This document shows positions 9,372 to 20,000 of a stretch of DNA of 64,000 nucleotides, one piece after another; the first letter of the stretch is position 1, and each line of letters begins with the position of its first letter. Source of the stretch: Pedosphaera sp. Lineage in GTDB: Bacteria > Verrucomicrobiota > Verrucomicrobiia > Limisphaerales > SXQI01. The stretch is from assembly GCA_025359965.1 (NCBI GenBank), contig JANYDC010000031.1:62001-126000 (forward strand), written 5' to 3'. The position numbers and the translations under genes are program-made. The notes below the pieces were generated by a model. That model made no database searches. It was not told the origin of the DNA and saw only the letters and a list, made by a program, of their open reading frames with translations.

Positions 9372-9387
9372 AATCCCGGCTGGGATT
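9372..9387 (-). terminator. Weak hairpin downstream of the phosphatase gene
   Basis: AATCCC-GGCT-GGGATT is a perfect 6-bp stem with a 4-nt loop, 40 nt past the stop of the phosphatase gene on the minus strand. The following minus-strand sequence is only mildly T-rich, so a terminator is possible but not convincing. The rest of 9173-9427 holds no gene that I can see and must contain the promoter of the cytochrome operon. Confidence 0.25.
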
Positions 9388-9427
9388 GATTACCGGCCCT
9401 GTGGCAGTCAGCCCGGGGACACCGGCC

Positions 9428-9976
9428 TCAAGGCACATCCTCCTGCCATGCCCAGTAAAGCCCGCGAAGCATGGGGTGGAAACCATGACTGACCATCTCC
9501 CTGTAGGCCGCAACCTTCGTCCAGTGGTTCATCTTGACGCGATATGCTCCGATAACGAGCCCAGTGCGATCCTGCCCATGCTGGCAATGGACGAAAGTTC
9601 CTTCGGGTTCTATGACCGCGATTGCGGCAGCCAACCGATCAGGGTCCGGCTTGCCGAAGGTTTGGTCTAGAAAGCTGATCGGTAGGCAGACAATCTGCAT
9701 TCCGTTTGAAAACCCCTGCCCGTCGGATTTCACACCCCCGGTGTTCAACTTCACAACCCGCTTCACGCCAAGGGATTTAAGATGATCCCACCCCTCTTGA
9801 TTGGGCTGTCCTCCGCGCCACACACCCGGCTCGACCTGTGCAAAGTTGGGAATTCCATGGACGCTTTGCCTCGGGGCGCATGCACAAAAGCCCAAAGCCA
9901 TAAAGCCGAGGGCCATCAGAATAAAAGCGTGTTGGGTTGGCTTCACCATTTGAAGTGACTTGGTTATCGAGATCAT
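9428..9976 (-). CDS. Cysteine-dependent (dual-specificity/tyrosine) phosphatase-like protein, exported
   Basis: This 182-residue protein has an N-terminal hydrophobic segment (about 17-33) ending in FCAC, a poor lipobox, so it may be a lipoprotein or simply secreted. The body shows the cysteine phosphatase fold: PGVWRGGQPN, LKSLGVKRVVKLNTGG, and the active-site loop HCQHGQDRTG with Cys131 and Arg137 in the CX5R arrangement. Substrates cannot be predicted; the family includes protein tyrosine, phosphoinositide and other phosphatases. The start ATG at 9976 is followed by an in-frame ATG at 9949, which is also possible. It stands alone, upstream of and divergent from the sigma-factor operon. Confidence 0.85.
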   Translation of the reverse strand: MISITKSLQMVKPTQHAFILMALGFMALGFCACAPRQSVHGIPNFAQVEPGVWRGGQPNQEGWDHLKSLGVKRVVKLNTGGVKSDGQGFSNGMQIVCLPISFLDQTFGKPDPDRLAAAIAVIEPEGTFVHCQHGQDRTGLVIGAYRVKMNHWTKVAAYREMVSHGFHPMLRGLYWAWQEDVP

Positions 9977-10209
9977 GGGAGGCTTGCAACAACAACCGCC
10001 ATGAGAACTCGTTCATTGTCAGCGCAGGCATAAGATGGTCTGCTCCGGGCCAAATGAGGGAAGACTACCCATCTAAGGCCTGTGATACTCTCGAAGCAAA
10101 ACTTTCTCAGAATTTTTCTAAGGAAAGCCTCACGGTTGTGTCTCAACAGGTACGGAACACAATCGAGACGACCGGGTAACAGGGTGATTGAACCGATTAA
10201 CGGAACCAT

Positions 10210-10770
10210 TTGAGCCAGGAAAACATAGCCGTGGTACGACCCATTGAGGCGGAGGCAACTCCCCGCTGCGAGGAGTCGATTGAAGAGCTTTTTACGGCTT
10301 TGGAAACCCCTTTGCTGGCCTATGCCGGGCGTCTCGCACCCACCACAGATATGGCGGAAGACCTTGTCCAGGAAGCTTTTGTCCGATTGCATGCGCAGTT
10401 CGCCCAGGTGCGAATGCCAAGAAGCTGGCTGTATCGCACCGTCCACAACCTGGCCCTAAACCAGAGACGCGGGCGGGATAAAATCGTCGCCATGATTCCT
10501 CCACCCGAAGGCGAAACGGAAGTGGCCGACCTGCAACCCCTTCCGGATGAGCAGATGGCCCGGGCGGAAGGCATGGACTTGGTTAAATATAGCCTGAAGA
10601 ATTTGGATACCCGCAGCCAGGAGGTGATCCGACTCAAGTTCCATGAGGATCTTTCCTACGCCCAAATCAGCGAACGCACCGGTCTCAGCGTCGGCAACGT
10701 GGGTTATCTCCTCCATCATTCCCTCAAATCCCTAGCCGCCGACCTCACCAAGGCCGGCCTAATGCCATGA
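10210..10770 (+). CDS. ECF-type RNA polymerase sigma factor
   Basis: This 186-residue sigma factor has region 2 (about residues 25-85, with MAEDLVQEAFVRLHAQ and SWLYRTVHNLALNQRR) and region 4 (about 120-178, with RSQEVIRLKFHEDLSYAQIS and a helix-turn-helix of the VGNVGYLLHH type). No ATG lies upstream of region 2: the choices are TTG at 10210 or GTG at 10231, and the GTG has a better purine-rich AGGAAAA upstream, so the real start may be 10231. Its stop overlaps the next start as ATGA. That next gene begins with an anti-sigma-like segment, so the pair probably forms a sigma/anti-sigma switch. Confidence 0.92.
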   Translation: MSQENIAVVRPIEAEATPRCEESIEELFTALETPLLAYAGRLAPTTDMAEDLVQEAFVRLHAQFAQVRMPRSWLYRTVHNLALNQRRGRDKIVAMIPPPEGETEVADLQPLPDEQMARAEGMDLVKYSLKNLDTRSQEVIRLKFHEDLSYAQISERTGLSVGNVGYLLHHSLKSLAADLTKAGLMP

Positions 10771-13700
10771 ACGCCGATCCCACCCACCCCAACCCAGAGG
10801 AGATCGAGCAGCGAATCACTGCCCTGCTCCTTGGCGAGTTAAGTGCTGATGAAGCGACTGAAGTTCGCAGGCTCATTGCCGCCAATCCCAGTTTGTCCGA
10901 GCTGCAATCCCACCTCGCTTTTACAATCGGCCTAGTTAAGGAAACAACTCCTCAGGCAACCTTCGAACAGCCCGCCCAACCCAAAATGTCGACCGCCCGG
11001 CGCGAAGCATTGCTGCAACATTTTAGAAACGAAGTTCCTGCGGAAAAAGTGACTCGTACCCCGTGGTATCAGCACTGGACCATCCCGCTCAGTGCCGCTG
11101 CGGTTTTTATATTCCTCGCTTTTGGAGGAGTACTCCTCCCGTCGCTGGCGAAAGCCAAATCGAGGTCTTCGCATGGTAGACCCGAGGTGGAACAAAAATT
11201 AGCGCTGATTGACAGGTTGGAGCCTGCCACGGCAGAAGCAGCGGAATCAGGAGCGGAACCCGTTAGGACATCAACGCTTGTGCAAGATGGCAGATTACTC
11301 TTGGAAATGGGCAAATTGGACGATGCCGAAGCCAAATTGAAGGAGGCCGCAAAAAATGACCCTGAGCGCCGCGCCGCTGACTATTATCTTAATCAGATCA
11401 AGGATAGCCGGTTTTCTCAAGAAACCAGCAATACAAGAGCAGTTGGAGGCGGGGGAGGAGAATGGGCCCGCCAAATACGGGCGTTAACGCCATCCCCTGC
11501 CCCAGCGGAACAGAAGGGGAATCGCCAATATGGAGAAGCCAGTCAGGACTCCAAGGGTATGGTCGATTCTTTCGATTCGGCAGGCCAACCTACTCCTGCT
11601 CCGCCTCAGGGCAATGCCCTGGAAGAACTTGAGAGCTTGCGGAAGGCTGCACGTTTCAGCAGATCATCGGGTAAGAATGGTAATCCTGAAGTTGAAAGCG
11701 ATCCCTCCAAAAACGATGTCGCGTTGAAATTCGGAGCCAACGGTCCCGCGGTTGAGCAACCCATCCAGGAGCCGGCCAAGGACCCAGTAAACAGCGAGCC
11801 ATCCTCGATGGCCTTTTATTTGATGAACCCCGAGCTGGCCAAACGGTATGGATTAATTCCCAAGGGGATGGTGCTAAGCCGCGAGGACAACGGTGCCACC
11901 AAGCAAGAAAAATCCAACCTGCCCATGGCACCCAAACCCTCGCTCCTGTCTGCGCAATCGGACGTCGGATTTTCGGGGGGCCGGAGCGGAATCACCGCCG
12001 AGCTGGCCGAAAAACTGGGGCGTGAGCCTGTCGCTTTAGGATCACCTGTGGAAGTGACTCAGCCCGGAGCAAGCAGCCTCCCATCGTCCCGTGCGACACA
12101 AGGCACGGAGTTAAATGGAGTTCGGAGCGACGCTGATGAACCCACCGTTTTCTTCGCACCCCCACCGGCTAGTTCGGGCGGCGTTTCAAAGATCGAAGGA
12201 CGCAAAGTGAGAACGCCGAGCCTTGCATTGAATGATGACGCGGCCATTCGAGGTCTTGCGAGGGGGGAAGTCCGCCAATTGGCAGCAGTGCCGAAAGAAC
12301 TTCAAGCGGTGCCCGACTACAAAATCAAGAAGGGTGACACGCTGAGCAAAATCGCGAAGGACACCGGCGTCCCGCTAAAAGCACTCACGGAGGCCAATGC
12401 GAATCTCAATCCCGCCAAATTGCAGATCGGCCAGTCAGTGAATATTCCAACCGACGCGGCACTTGTGGAAGCACTGGGGCGAATTGCCGAAGGCGACAAG
12501 CAGGCCATGCCGTCCCCTGCTGCGCCTCGCAAGTCGGTGAGTCTTCCTGCGAAATCGAAGATTTCTAGCCAATCTGCTCTGGCTGATGAAGTTTCTGCGG
12601 TTGTACGCACTCCAGCCCCAGAGCCTCAGCCCGAAGTGGTGGCGCAGGAAAACGCATTTTCCACGTTCTCCCTTAATGTAACAGATGTCTCGTTCAAACT
12701 AGCGGCGGCCAGTCTTGAGGCGGGTACTCTGCCCGACCCGGGCTCCATTCGCAGCGAGGAATTCATCAACGCCCTAAACTATCGCGATCCCGAACCCGCC
12801 CCGGGCGTGCCCATCGGTTTCACGTGGGAGCGCGCACATTATCCCTTCGCCCACCATCGTGAGGTCGTTCGATTCGCCGTTCGCACGGCGGCGCGCGGCC
12901 GCGAGGCGGGACGTCCTTTGAACATTGTTCTCCTGTTGGATAACTCGGGCTCCATGGAACGGGCGGACCGAGTGCGAATCTTGCACGAGGCATTGGTGGT
13001 ATTGGCACAGCAACTTGGGCCACAGGATCGTATCAGTGTGGTGTCATTTGCGCGGACAGCTCGCCTCTGGGTTGATGCACTGCCGGGCAACCAGGCTGGC
13101 GAGTTGGCGGATCGCGTGGGAAACCTAACTCCGGAAGGCGGAACTAATCTGGAGGAGGCTCTGAATCTGGCCTATACCACCGCCACTCGCCACTTCCTTC
13201 CGCAGGGAGTCAACCGAGTGGTGCTGTTGACCGATGGGGCAGCCAACCTCGGCGATCTCGATCCTGAATCACTGAAGGCCAAAGTGGAATCATGGCGCAA
13301 ACGCGGCGTGGCACTTGATTGCTTCGGCGTCGGTTGGGAGGGTTACAACGACGATTTATTGGAGGTGCTTGCGCGAAATGGAGACGGACGCTACGGCTTT
13401 ATAAACACGCCGGAGGAAGCCACCACCGAATTTGCCGCACAACTGGCGGGTGCGCTTAACGTGGCAGCGTCGGATGTTAAAGTGCAGGTCGAATTCAACC
13501 CCCAGCGCGTCAGTGTTTGGCGGCAGATCGGCTACGCCAAACATCAACTCACCAAGGAACAATTCCGCGATAACACCGTGGATGCCGCCGAGCTCACCGC
13601 TGCGGAATCGGGCAACGCCCTTTACATCATTGAAATGGATGAAAACGGTTCAGGTTCCATCGCCACGGTGCGGGTCCGCTATAAAGAGCCGCAAACCGGG

Positions 13701-13958
13701 GCCTATCGCGAACACGCCTGGCCGGTGCCCTACAGCCGAAATGCCCCCCTGCTTTCCAATGCCTCCAACAGCATGCGTTTGGCCGCATCCGCCTCAGCGT
13801 TCTCGGAGTGGCTCGCGGGAAGCCCATTTGCCGGGGAAGTCACACCGGATGCACTGCTTGCCTCTCTAAATGGAGTGCCTGAGCAGTACAAGCCCGATCC
13901 CCGACCCGAGAAGCTGGAGTGGATGATCCGCCAGGCCAAATCGCTTTCAGGAAAATGA
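10767..13958 (+). CDS. Anti-sigma-like/LysM/von Willebrand factor A membrane protein
   Basis: This 1063-residue protein joins parts not usually found together. Residues 1-50 resemble the small helical anti-sigma module (ITALLLGELSADEATEVRRL) without zinc-binding cysteines. One membrane helix lies at about 104-126 and is followed by SLAKAKSRS. A long low-complexity linker leads to a LysM domain (about 518-562, YKIKKGDTLSKIAKDTGVPL). A vWA domain (about 715-890) has an intact MIDAS, DNSGSM, plus LLTDGAANLGD. A YfbK/DUF3520-like C-terminus ends the protein. I infer a cytosolic sigma-binding head with periplasmic peptidoglycan-binding and metal-dependent adhesion domains. It overlaps the sigma gene by 4 nt, and the giant membrane protein follows after 87 nt. 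Confidence 0.88.
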   Translation: MNADPTHPNPEEIEQRITALLLGELSADEATEVRRLIAANPSLSELQSHLAFTIGLVKETTPQATFEQPAQPKMSTARREALLQHFRNEVPAEKVTRTPWYQHWTIPLSAAAVFIFLAFGGVLLPSLAKAKSRSSHGRPEVEQKLALIDRLEPATAEAAESGAEPVRTSTLVQDGRLLLEMGKLDDAEAKLKEAAKNDPERRAADYYLNQIKDSRFSQETSNTRAVGGGGGEWARQIRALTPSPAPAEQKGNRQYGEASQDSKGMVDSFDSAGQPTPAPPQGNALEELESLRKAARFSRSSGKNGNPEVESDPSKNDVALKFGANGPAVEQPIQEPAKDPVNSEPSSMAFYLMNPELAKRYGLIPKGMVLSREDNGATKQEKSNLPMAPKPSLLSAQSDVGFSGGRSGITAELAEKLGREPVALGSPVEVTQPGASSLPSSRATQGTELNGVRSDADEPTVFFAPPPASSGGVSKIEGRKVRTPSLALNDDAAIRGLARGEVRQLAAVPKELQAVPDYKIKKGDTLSKIAKDTGVPLKALTEANANLNPAKLQIGQSVNIPTDAALVEALGRIAEGDKQAMPSPAAPRKSVSLPAKSKISSQSALADEVSAVVRTPAPEPQPEVVAQENAFSTFSLNVTDVSFKLAAASLEAGTLPDPGSIRSEEFINALNYRDPEPAPGVPIGFTWERAHYPFAHHREVVRFAVRTAARGREAGRPLNIVLLLDNSGSMERADRVRILHEALVVLAQQLGPQDRISVVSFARTARLWVDALPGNQAGELADRVGNLTPEGGTNLEEALNLAYTTATRHFLPQGVNRVVLLTDGAANLGDLDPESLKAKVESWRKRGVALDCFGVGWEGYNDDLLEVLARNGDGRYGFINTPEEATTEFAAQLAGALNVAASDVKVQVEFNPQRVSVWRQIGYAKHQLTKEQFRDNTVDAAELTAAESGNALYIIEMDENGSGSIATVRVRYKEPQTGAYREHAWPVPYSRNAPLLSNASNSMRLAASASAFSEWLAGSPFAGEVTPDALLASLNGVPEQYKPDPRPEKLEWMIRQAKSLSGK

Positions 13959-14045
13959 TCGTGATGCTGAAACGCATCAAAAGAGAATTTGCGGTGTAGA
14001 AGAAAACCGAGCCGGTCCAGTCCCAACCCATTTTGAAGGTAGCCT

Positions 14046-17000
14046 ATGAATAATCGGAAAACATCCAGAATTCCAACCTTGGATTGCTTCGGTCTGCTCC
14101 CACACGCCAAGGGCTGCCTATCACTCACGGCCCTTCTACTGATGATGCTGGCGGCGGTGGCACAACCCGCCACCGTCGACACAAAGCTGGATGCGGACCA
14201 AGGGCGTATTGCCATCCAAGCGGAATTCAAAGGGAAATCGGGGAGCGAAGAAAAAACCATTTACGGCGCGGTCATTCAGCACGCCGTCAAAATCACCAAT
14301 GAAAAAATGGACCACACCATCTCAATCAAAGTGGACGCCATCCAGGGGGGATTGAAAGAAATCGTGTTCACCCTCTTGGGCGATGGAGAGATCAAACAGG
14401 TGACAGGAGCCGGGCTGGAAGACTGGAGCGTGCGAAAGACAGCCACTGACCGACTCGCTCTGGTGCTGCGGCTTTCAAAATCAGAAAAGCCTCTCGGCAC
14501 GTTCTCAGGCCAGATCATTGCGGAGACTCGGATTATCGAACCCGGCAAAACCCTATCCGCCCTAACGCTTACCACCGAGCCATCAACACTGGCCAACGGT
14601 TTTGTGCGCATCGACACCGACGCCGCGCTGGAACTCCACCTCAGCAATCCAACCGGCTTGATCCCCATCGAAAACGCCTTCCTGCCGGAAGGGTTTCGAA
14701 ACGGAACCACCAATGCCACGAGTCTGGCTTTTCGTTTTCTCGGCACACCCTATTCTCTGCCCATAGCGGCCAGCCCGACCGACCCTGAATACCGCAGCGT
14801 TGTTCTAAACGATTTCCGACTGGTGGGACAACTAGCCGAGGACAGGGCCTCATTTACCCTCACAGCCACCGCGAGAGTTAAAAACCCCAAAGGCGGTTCA
14901 GTGGAACTGCTTTCGGGAGGGTTGGCCCTGACCGAAATAAAACCTCAAGCCGGCTGGCGTCTTGATTATGTGCAGGGCCGGTTCATCGCCACCTTCGACA
15001 AGGCGGGTGAATATGCGGTGGCAGTCAATTTTGAGGCGGCGGTCAAAGTGACCAACAGCTGGAACGAGGTGGATTTCAACGTGGCCTCAGGTTCCTTGCA
15101 ACCCGTGGTTCTGCAGGGATTGAAAGGAGACACGCAATTCCGTTTCCAGGGAGCGGCCAGAACGAAAAGGTCAGGCGAAGAGTTCGAGAGTTTTCTGCCG
15201 CCCGGCGGGAAAGTGCACCTGGCTTGGCAGGAAAAGCGGCCCGAGGCGGAAGGCGCGCTGTTTTTTGCCGCCGAGGAATTGGCACTCATCACCCTCAGCC
15301 CGGGAGTCATGCGTCAGAACGCGCTGCTGGATTTCAAGGTCATGCAGGGTGAATTGAAACGCATGGTGGTATTGGTAAAAGGCGATGGCGAAGTCACCAG
15401 AGTGCAGGGACCGCAGGTTTTGTCATGGAAGCTGGAACAGATTGATGGATCGGCCGAACGAAAATTGATCGTACAATTCAACCAGCCCCAGAAGGATTCG
15501 TTCACCATTCAAGTGCAGACACAAACTCCGCTGGGAGCCTTTCCGCAGGCGGCGGATGTTACCCAGTTGCGTCCGGAGGGAGCAACGCGATTTGGCGGGT
15601 ATTTAAAAATTGTCAACGAAGGCGCGGTTAGACTGGAAACCTTGAAAGCCAGCGGGCTTTCCCAGATTTCTCCGGGACAATTCCCACAAACCGAAGCGAC
15701 CAAGTCAATGATCCCAAATAACGCGACCCAAGTATTCGCCTACCGGTTTTCAAGTGGAGTCTTTGAGCTGCGCATTCAAGCCGACAATATCCTTCCGGAG
15801 CTGTCGGTCTCCGAAGTGCTCTCATACCGCCTCGGTGAAACTGAGCAATCCATTGACGCTGAGATTGAAATCGACGTGCGTGAGGCTCCATTGCGCGAAC
15901 TCCTCCTGCATGTCCCGAAAGGTTTCGCCGCCGCCCACATTGTCGCCTCCGGCATGAGCGACTATTTTTTGACCGACCCCGCAGACCAGCCGGATGCTCA
16001 GCTTCGCATCGTTTACGGCACTCCCGCCCTGGGTCGGTTGCTCGTGCAATTGCGGTTGGAACGCAACAGCCCTGCGGCAGGCACGTCCTGGAATCTGCCC
16101 CGTGTTGAGGTCGTCAAGGCGAAATCAGTGCGCGGCCATGTGGGCATCGCGGCCGACGCCGGCTTCAGACTGACACCAGCCACCACCAAGGGGCTGACCG
16201 AGTTGGCCACGGCTTTTTACCCAAAAAAGACGCCCGGTTTGCAATCCGCGTTTCGTTTGAGCGACCCCTTGTGGCAGGCGACGATGAACATTGAGCGCTT
16301 GCCCCAATCCATCCAAGTGGACGCTTTCCATCTGTTCTCGGTGGGCGAGGGAATTGCCTATGGCAGCACGGTGGCGAATTATCTAATCTCAGGCGCACCG
16401 ATTTCGGCCTTCAAAGTGGGGCTGACCAACGAGTACTTCAATGTCGAATTCACGGGCAAGGATGTGCGCAACTGGCAGAAGATTGACGGAGGTTATCTGG
16501 TGCAATTGCATACTCCTGTATCCGGTCCCTACACCTTGCTCGCCACCTACGAACGGCCCTTCAAAGCCCAGGGCGAAACCCTGCGATTCACCGGTGCTCA
16601 ACCCCTAGATGCACAGTCGGAGCAGGGATACACCATCGTGGTCAGCGCGTATCAGTTCCAAGTCAGGCCAGTCACCGTGTCGGCGGGTCTTGTGCTTTTG
16701 GAACCGGGCGAGGTGCCTGCGGAGTACCGCCTTTTTTTCGACGCGCCGATCCTTGCCGCCTATCGTTACAACGCCCGCCCGTTTGATCTGCAATTGGAGC
16801 TGAAGCCGTTGACGCAGGGTGAAACCATTAGTCAGGTGGTGGACCGGGCCTCCCTCATCACTCGCATCTCCAAGGATGGCCAAGTGGTTACCACAGCGCG
16901 GTATTTCGTGAAGAACAAAGGCGTGCCCAACCTTCGCATGGTCCTGCCCGAAGGCTCGCAACTCTGGTCGGTTACCGTCAATGGCAGTCCGGTGGTCCCG

Positions 17001-20000
17001 GTAACGGCCGACCGCGCCAACCTGATTCCCATGCCGCAAAAATCCGACCCCAATTCGGTGAACGATCTCGAAATCAAGATTGCCGCTCGCGCAGTCACCG
17101 CGGACCGACTCACCGTGGCGGCTCCGATCATCTCCGCCCCTGTGTTGCTTGCCGAATGGAATATTGAACCCGAATCGGGCCAAAGATTGATCTATCGACA
17201 CGGCACACTCACGCCTGTGGAAGACCCGGCAGTTCGCTCCGGTTTCGCAGGACTGCTGAGGCTATGGGGATATAGCGGAACCTTGGAATCAAGCGGCACG
17301 CTAATCATCGTTCTGGGACTGCTGGCCATCGGAATCATGGTGTTTCGCATGGGTACAGCGGACGGTGTGGGCAAGTTCAGCAGCCGCCACATCCTTTGCG
17401 GTTTGGTGGGCATGATGAGCTTGGGCATCGCCTGTCTGGTGTTGTTGCGAATGGCCATTTATGCAACAAACATGGAGGTGCCACCCCAGCCCGGCCTGCA
17501 TTTCGTCGCACCAATCCAGCAGGCCGATAGTCCTTTGTTGGTCGAACTGGCCAACACACGCATGTCATCAAGCCTCTGGGAAAACATCCTCATTCTATGG
17601 CCTGCACTATTGACGGCCGTCCTCTGGCTCTATGCTTTCGCAAATCTTCACTCGGCACTTAGAAACACCTGCCTAGTGTTTGGCTGGCTGTTCCTGTTCT
17701 GGGCCGCCTTGAGATTCCCCAACGGAGCCACGGCGCTATTCTTTATTGCGTTGGCCTTTGTTGCTGCGCGGATAATCCTGCCTTTGATGAGTCGTTGGCT
17801 GAAAGTGCCGCGCAAACCCATCCACGGACTGCCTCCAACCGGTTTGGCTGGGACCAGCGCATTGATATTGTTCAGCGCCCTATGTTGGTCATCGTTAATC
17901 ACAACAGCCCAACCCACCGCAGGCGAAACCGGGAACCCAGTCAAACCACCGGCACTAGCGGAGTACGTGATCCAGAGCATCACAGTCCAGGACGAGTTCG
18001 CGCTTGGCTCAGCCAAGGTTCGATGGCAGGCCGTCAAAGGACAGGTGCTGCCGCTCCTGCACTCGCCTGCGGTATTGACCAAAATCGAAATAACCTCGGA
18101 TGCTGCCCGTCTGATTCGGTCGGGAGCCGACAACCAATCCTATCAAGCACTCATCGCTGAGAAAACCGGCACGGTGGAAGCAGGCTTCGATTTTCAGCTC
18201 CCCATTTCACTCCGCAATGGCGAACGAGGCTTTGTGTTGCCGACCCAGTATGGTTTGGTAAACCGCCTCACCCTGACACTCACCGGCATGGACGCGGATC
18301 TGCGGGCACCGCAAGCAATCTCCACTCTTCGCAAGGATTCTGGCTCCGCCACCAACGCACTGTTTGAACTCGTCCTTGCCCCTGTAAACGATTCTTGGAT
18401 CGGCTGGCAGCCCCGCTCCAGGGACACGCGCCGCGAAAAGGCGGTCTATTATGCCGAGGTCTCCCAGCTTTACGTGCCAGCCGCTGGGGTGATTGAAGGA
18501 TGGCATTTCGTACAAATCCGGCCCGCCCAAGGTGAGTTAAGCGAATTGGTCTTCGACGTGCCCACCGGCTTGACCATCACGGATGTTTCCGCATCCAACC
18601 TCTCCGTGTGGCGCTTCGATCCCAGTGCACGAAAGCTTCGTGTAGGAATTAGTCCGGCTCTGGCCAAACCTTTCGGCATCATCGTCAAATCACAAACCGC
18701 CACCGGCCCCCTGCCCGTCGAGCAATCGGTTGGCCTGCTTGCCGTGAGCAACGCGGCGGGACAAGTGGGCCTAATCGGCATTGCAAGCGGCCCCGAGGTT
18801 CAGCTGGATGACGTAAAGGGCGAGGGTCTCACCACCATCAACCTTGAGGATTTTCCTTCCTTCACATTTGAACCGCTGGCCAACGCAAATTCCGGGATCA
18901 TGCTTCGCCGCGCCTTCCGGTATTTAAATCCCTCATCCGTGGCCTCACTGAAAGCATCAGCCGTTGAACCTGATGTTCGCGTCGAATCCCAGCAAACCCT
19001 CTCATTAGGCGAGGATCGGACCGTGTTGGCGGCCAACCTCAATGTGGCCATCACTCGCGCCGGGATATTCAAACTGCGTTTTGTTTTACCTACTGGGCTT
19101 GATGTCGAATCCGTTAGCGGTGCGGCCATGAGCCACTGGACTGAGTTAAAAACGGATGAAGGCCGGGTCGTGACGCTCCACATGAACAGCAGAACCGATG
19201 GCACACAGCAGTTTGCCATCACTCTCAGCGGTTCCGGGCTTCGCACAGCAAAAGGCTGGAGCGTGCCCAAGATCCGATTGCTGGAAGCTGCCAAGGAACA
19301 GGGGCAGATTCTCATTGTCCCTGAGCAGGGCATGCGCCTGCAAATCGCCACTAAGGATGGTGTTACTCAACTCGATCCGGTTCAGGCGGGAGTGCGTCAA
19401 AAAGGCGTGCTTGCCTTCCGCCTCCTGCAAACCGAATGGAAACTCTCCCTGGATATCGAACGGGTTGACGCATGGACCCAAGTGACCGGCTTGCAGCGCA
19501 TTGTGATCAACGAAGCCCTCATACAGGTTGCGGCGAATTTCCAATATGAAATTGAAAATGCCGGGATCAAAACGCTGCGCGTGCGCCTGCCTGCCGCGGC
19601 CGAAAGCGTGCGCTTTCGGGGCGATCAACTCGCCGATTTCCTTCCTCATGCAGTACAAACCAATGACACCGTCCGTGATTGGGAAATCAAACTGCACCGG
19701 CGTGTCAGCGGAAAATACCTCCTACATGTCAACTACGCCACGCCGCTCGCCGAGAAGGCCACCGATACGATGATCCAGGGTATTGAAGTCCAGGAGATCA
19801 ACCTTCAGCGCGGCTTCGTGACGGTCCAGTCCGGAAGCCGATTGCAGGCCCGCATCGATGCAGCACCCTCCGCGCTGCAACCAGCCGAATGGCAGTCCAT
19901 TCCTCGCGCGCTCCAACAGGAGATGGCGGGCGCCTCAGCCGATTTCACATTTCGGCTAGTCGATGCCGCATTTAAGCTTCCTCTGCGTTTGGATCGCCAC

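Noticed and set aside
16605..17201. A 198-codon minus-strand open frame inside the giant membrane protein gene
   Set aside because: It lies wholly within the long plus-strand gene, shows no recognisable motif and has no neighbours on its strand.
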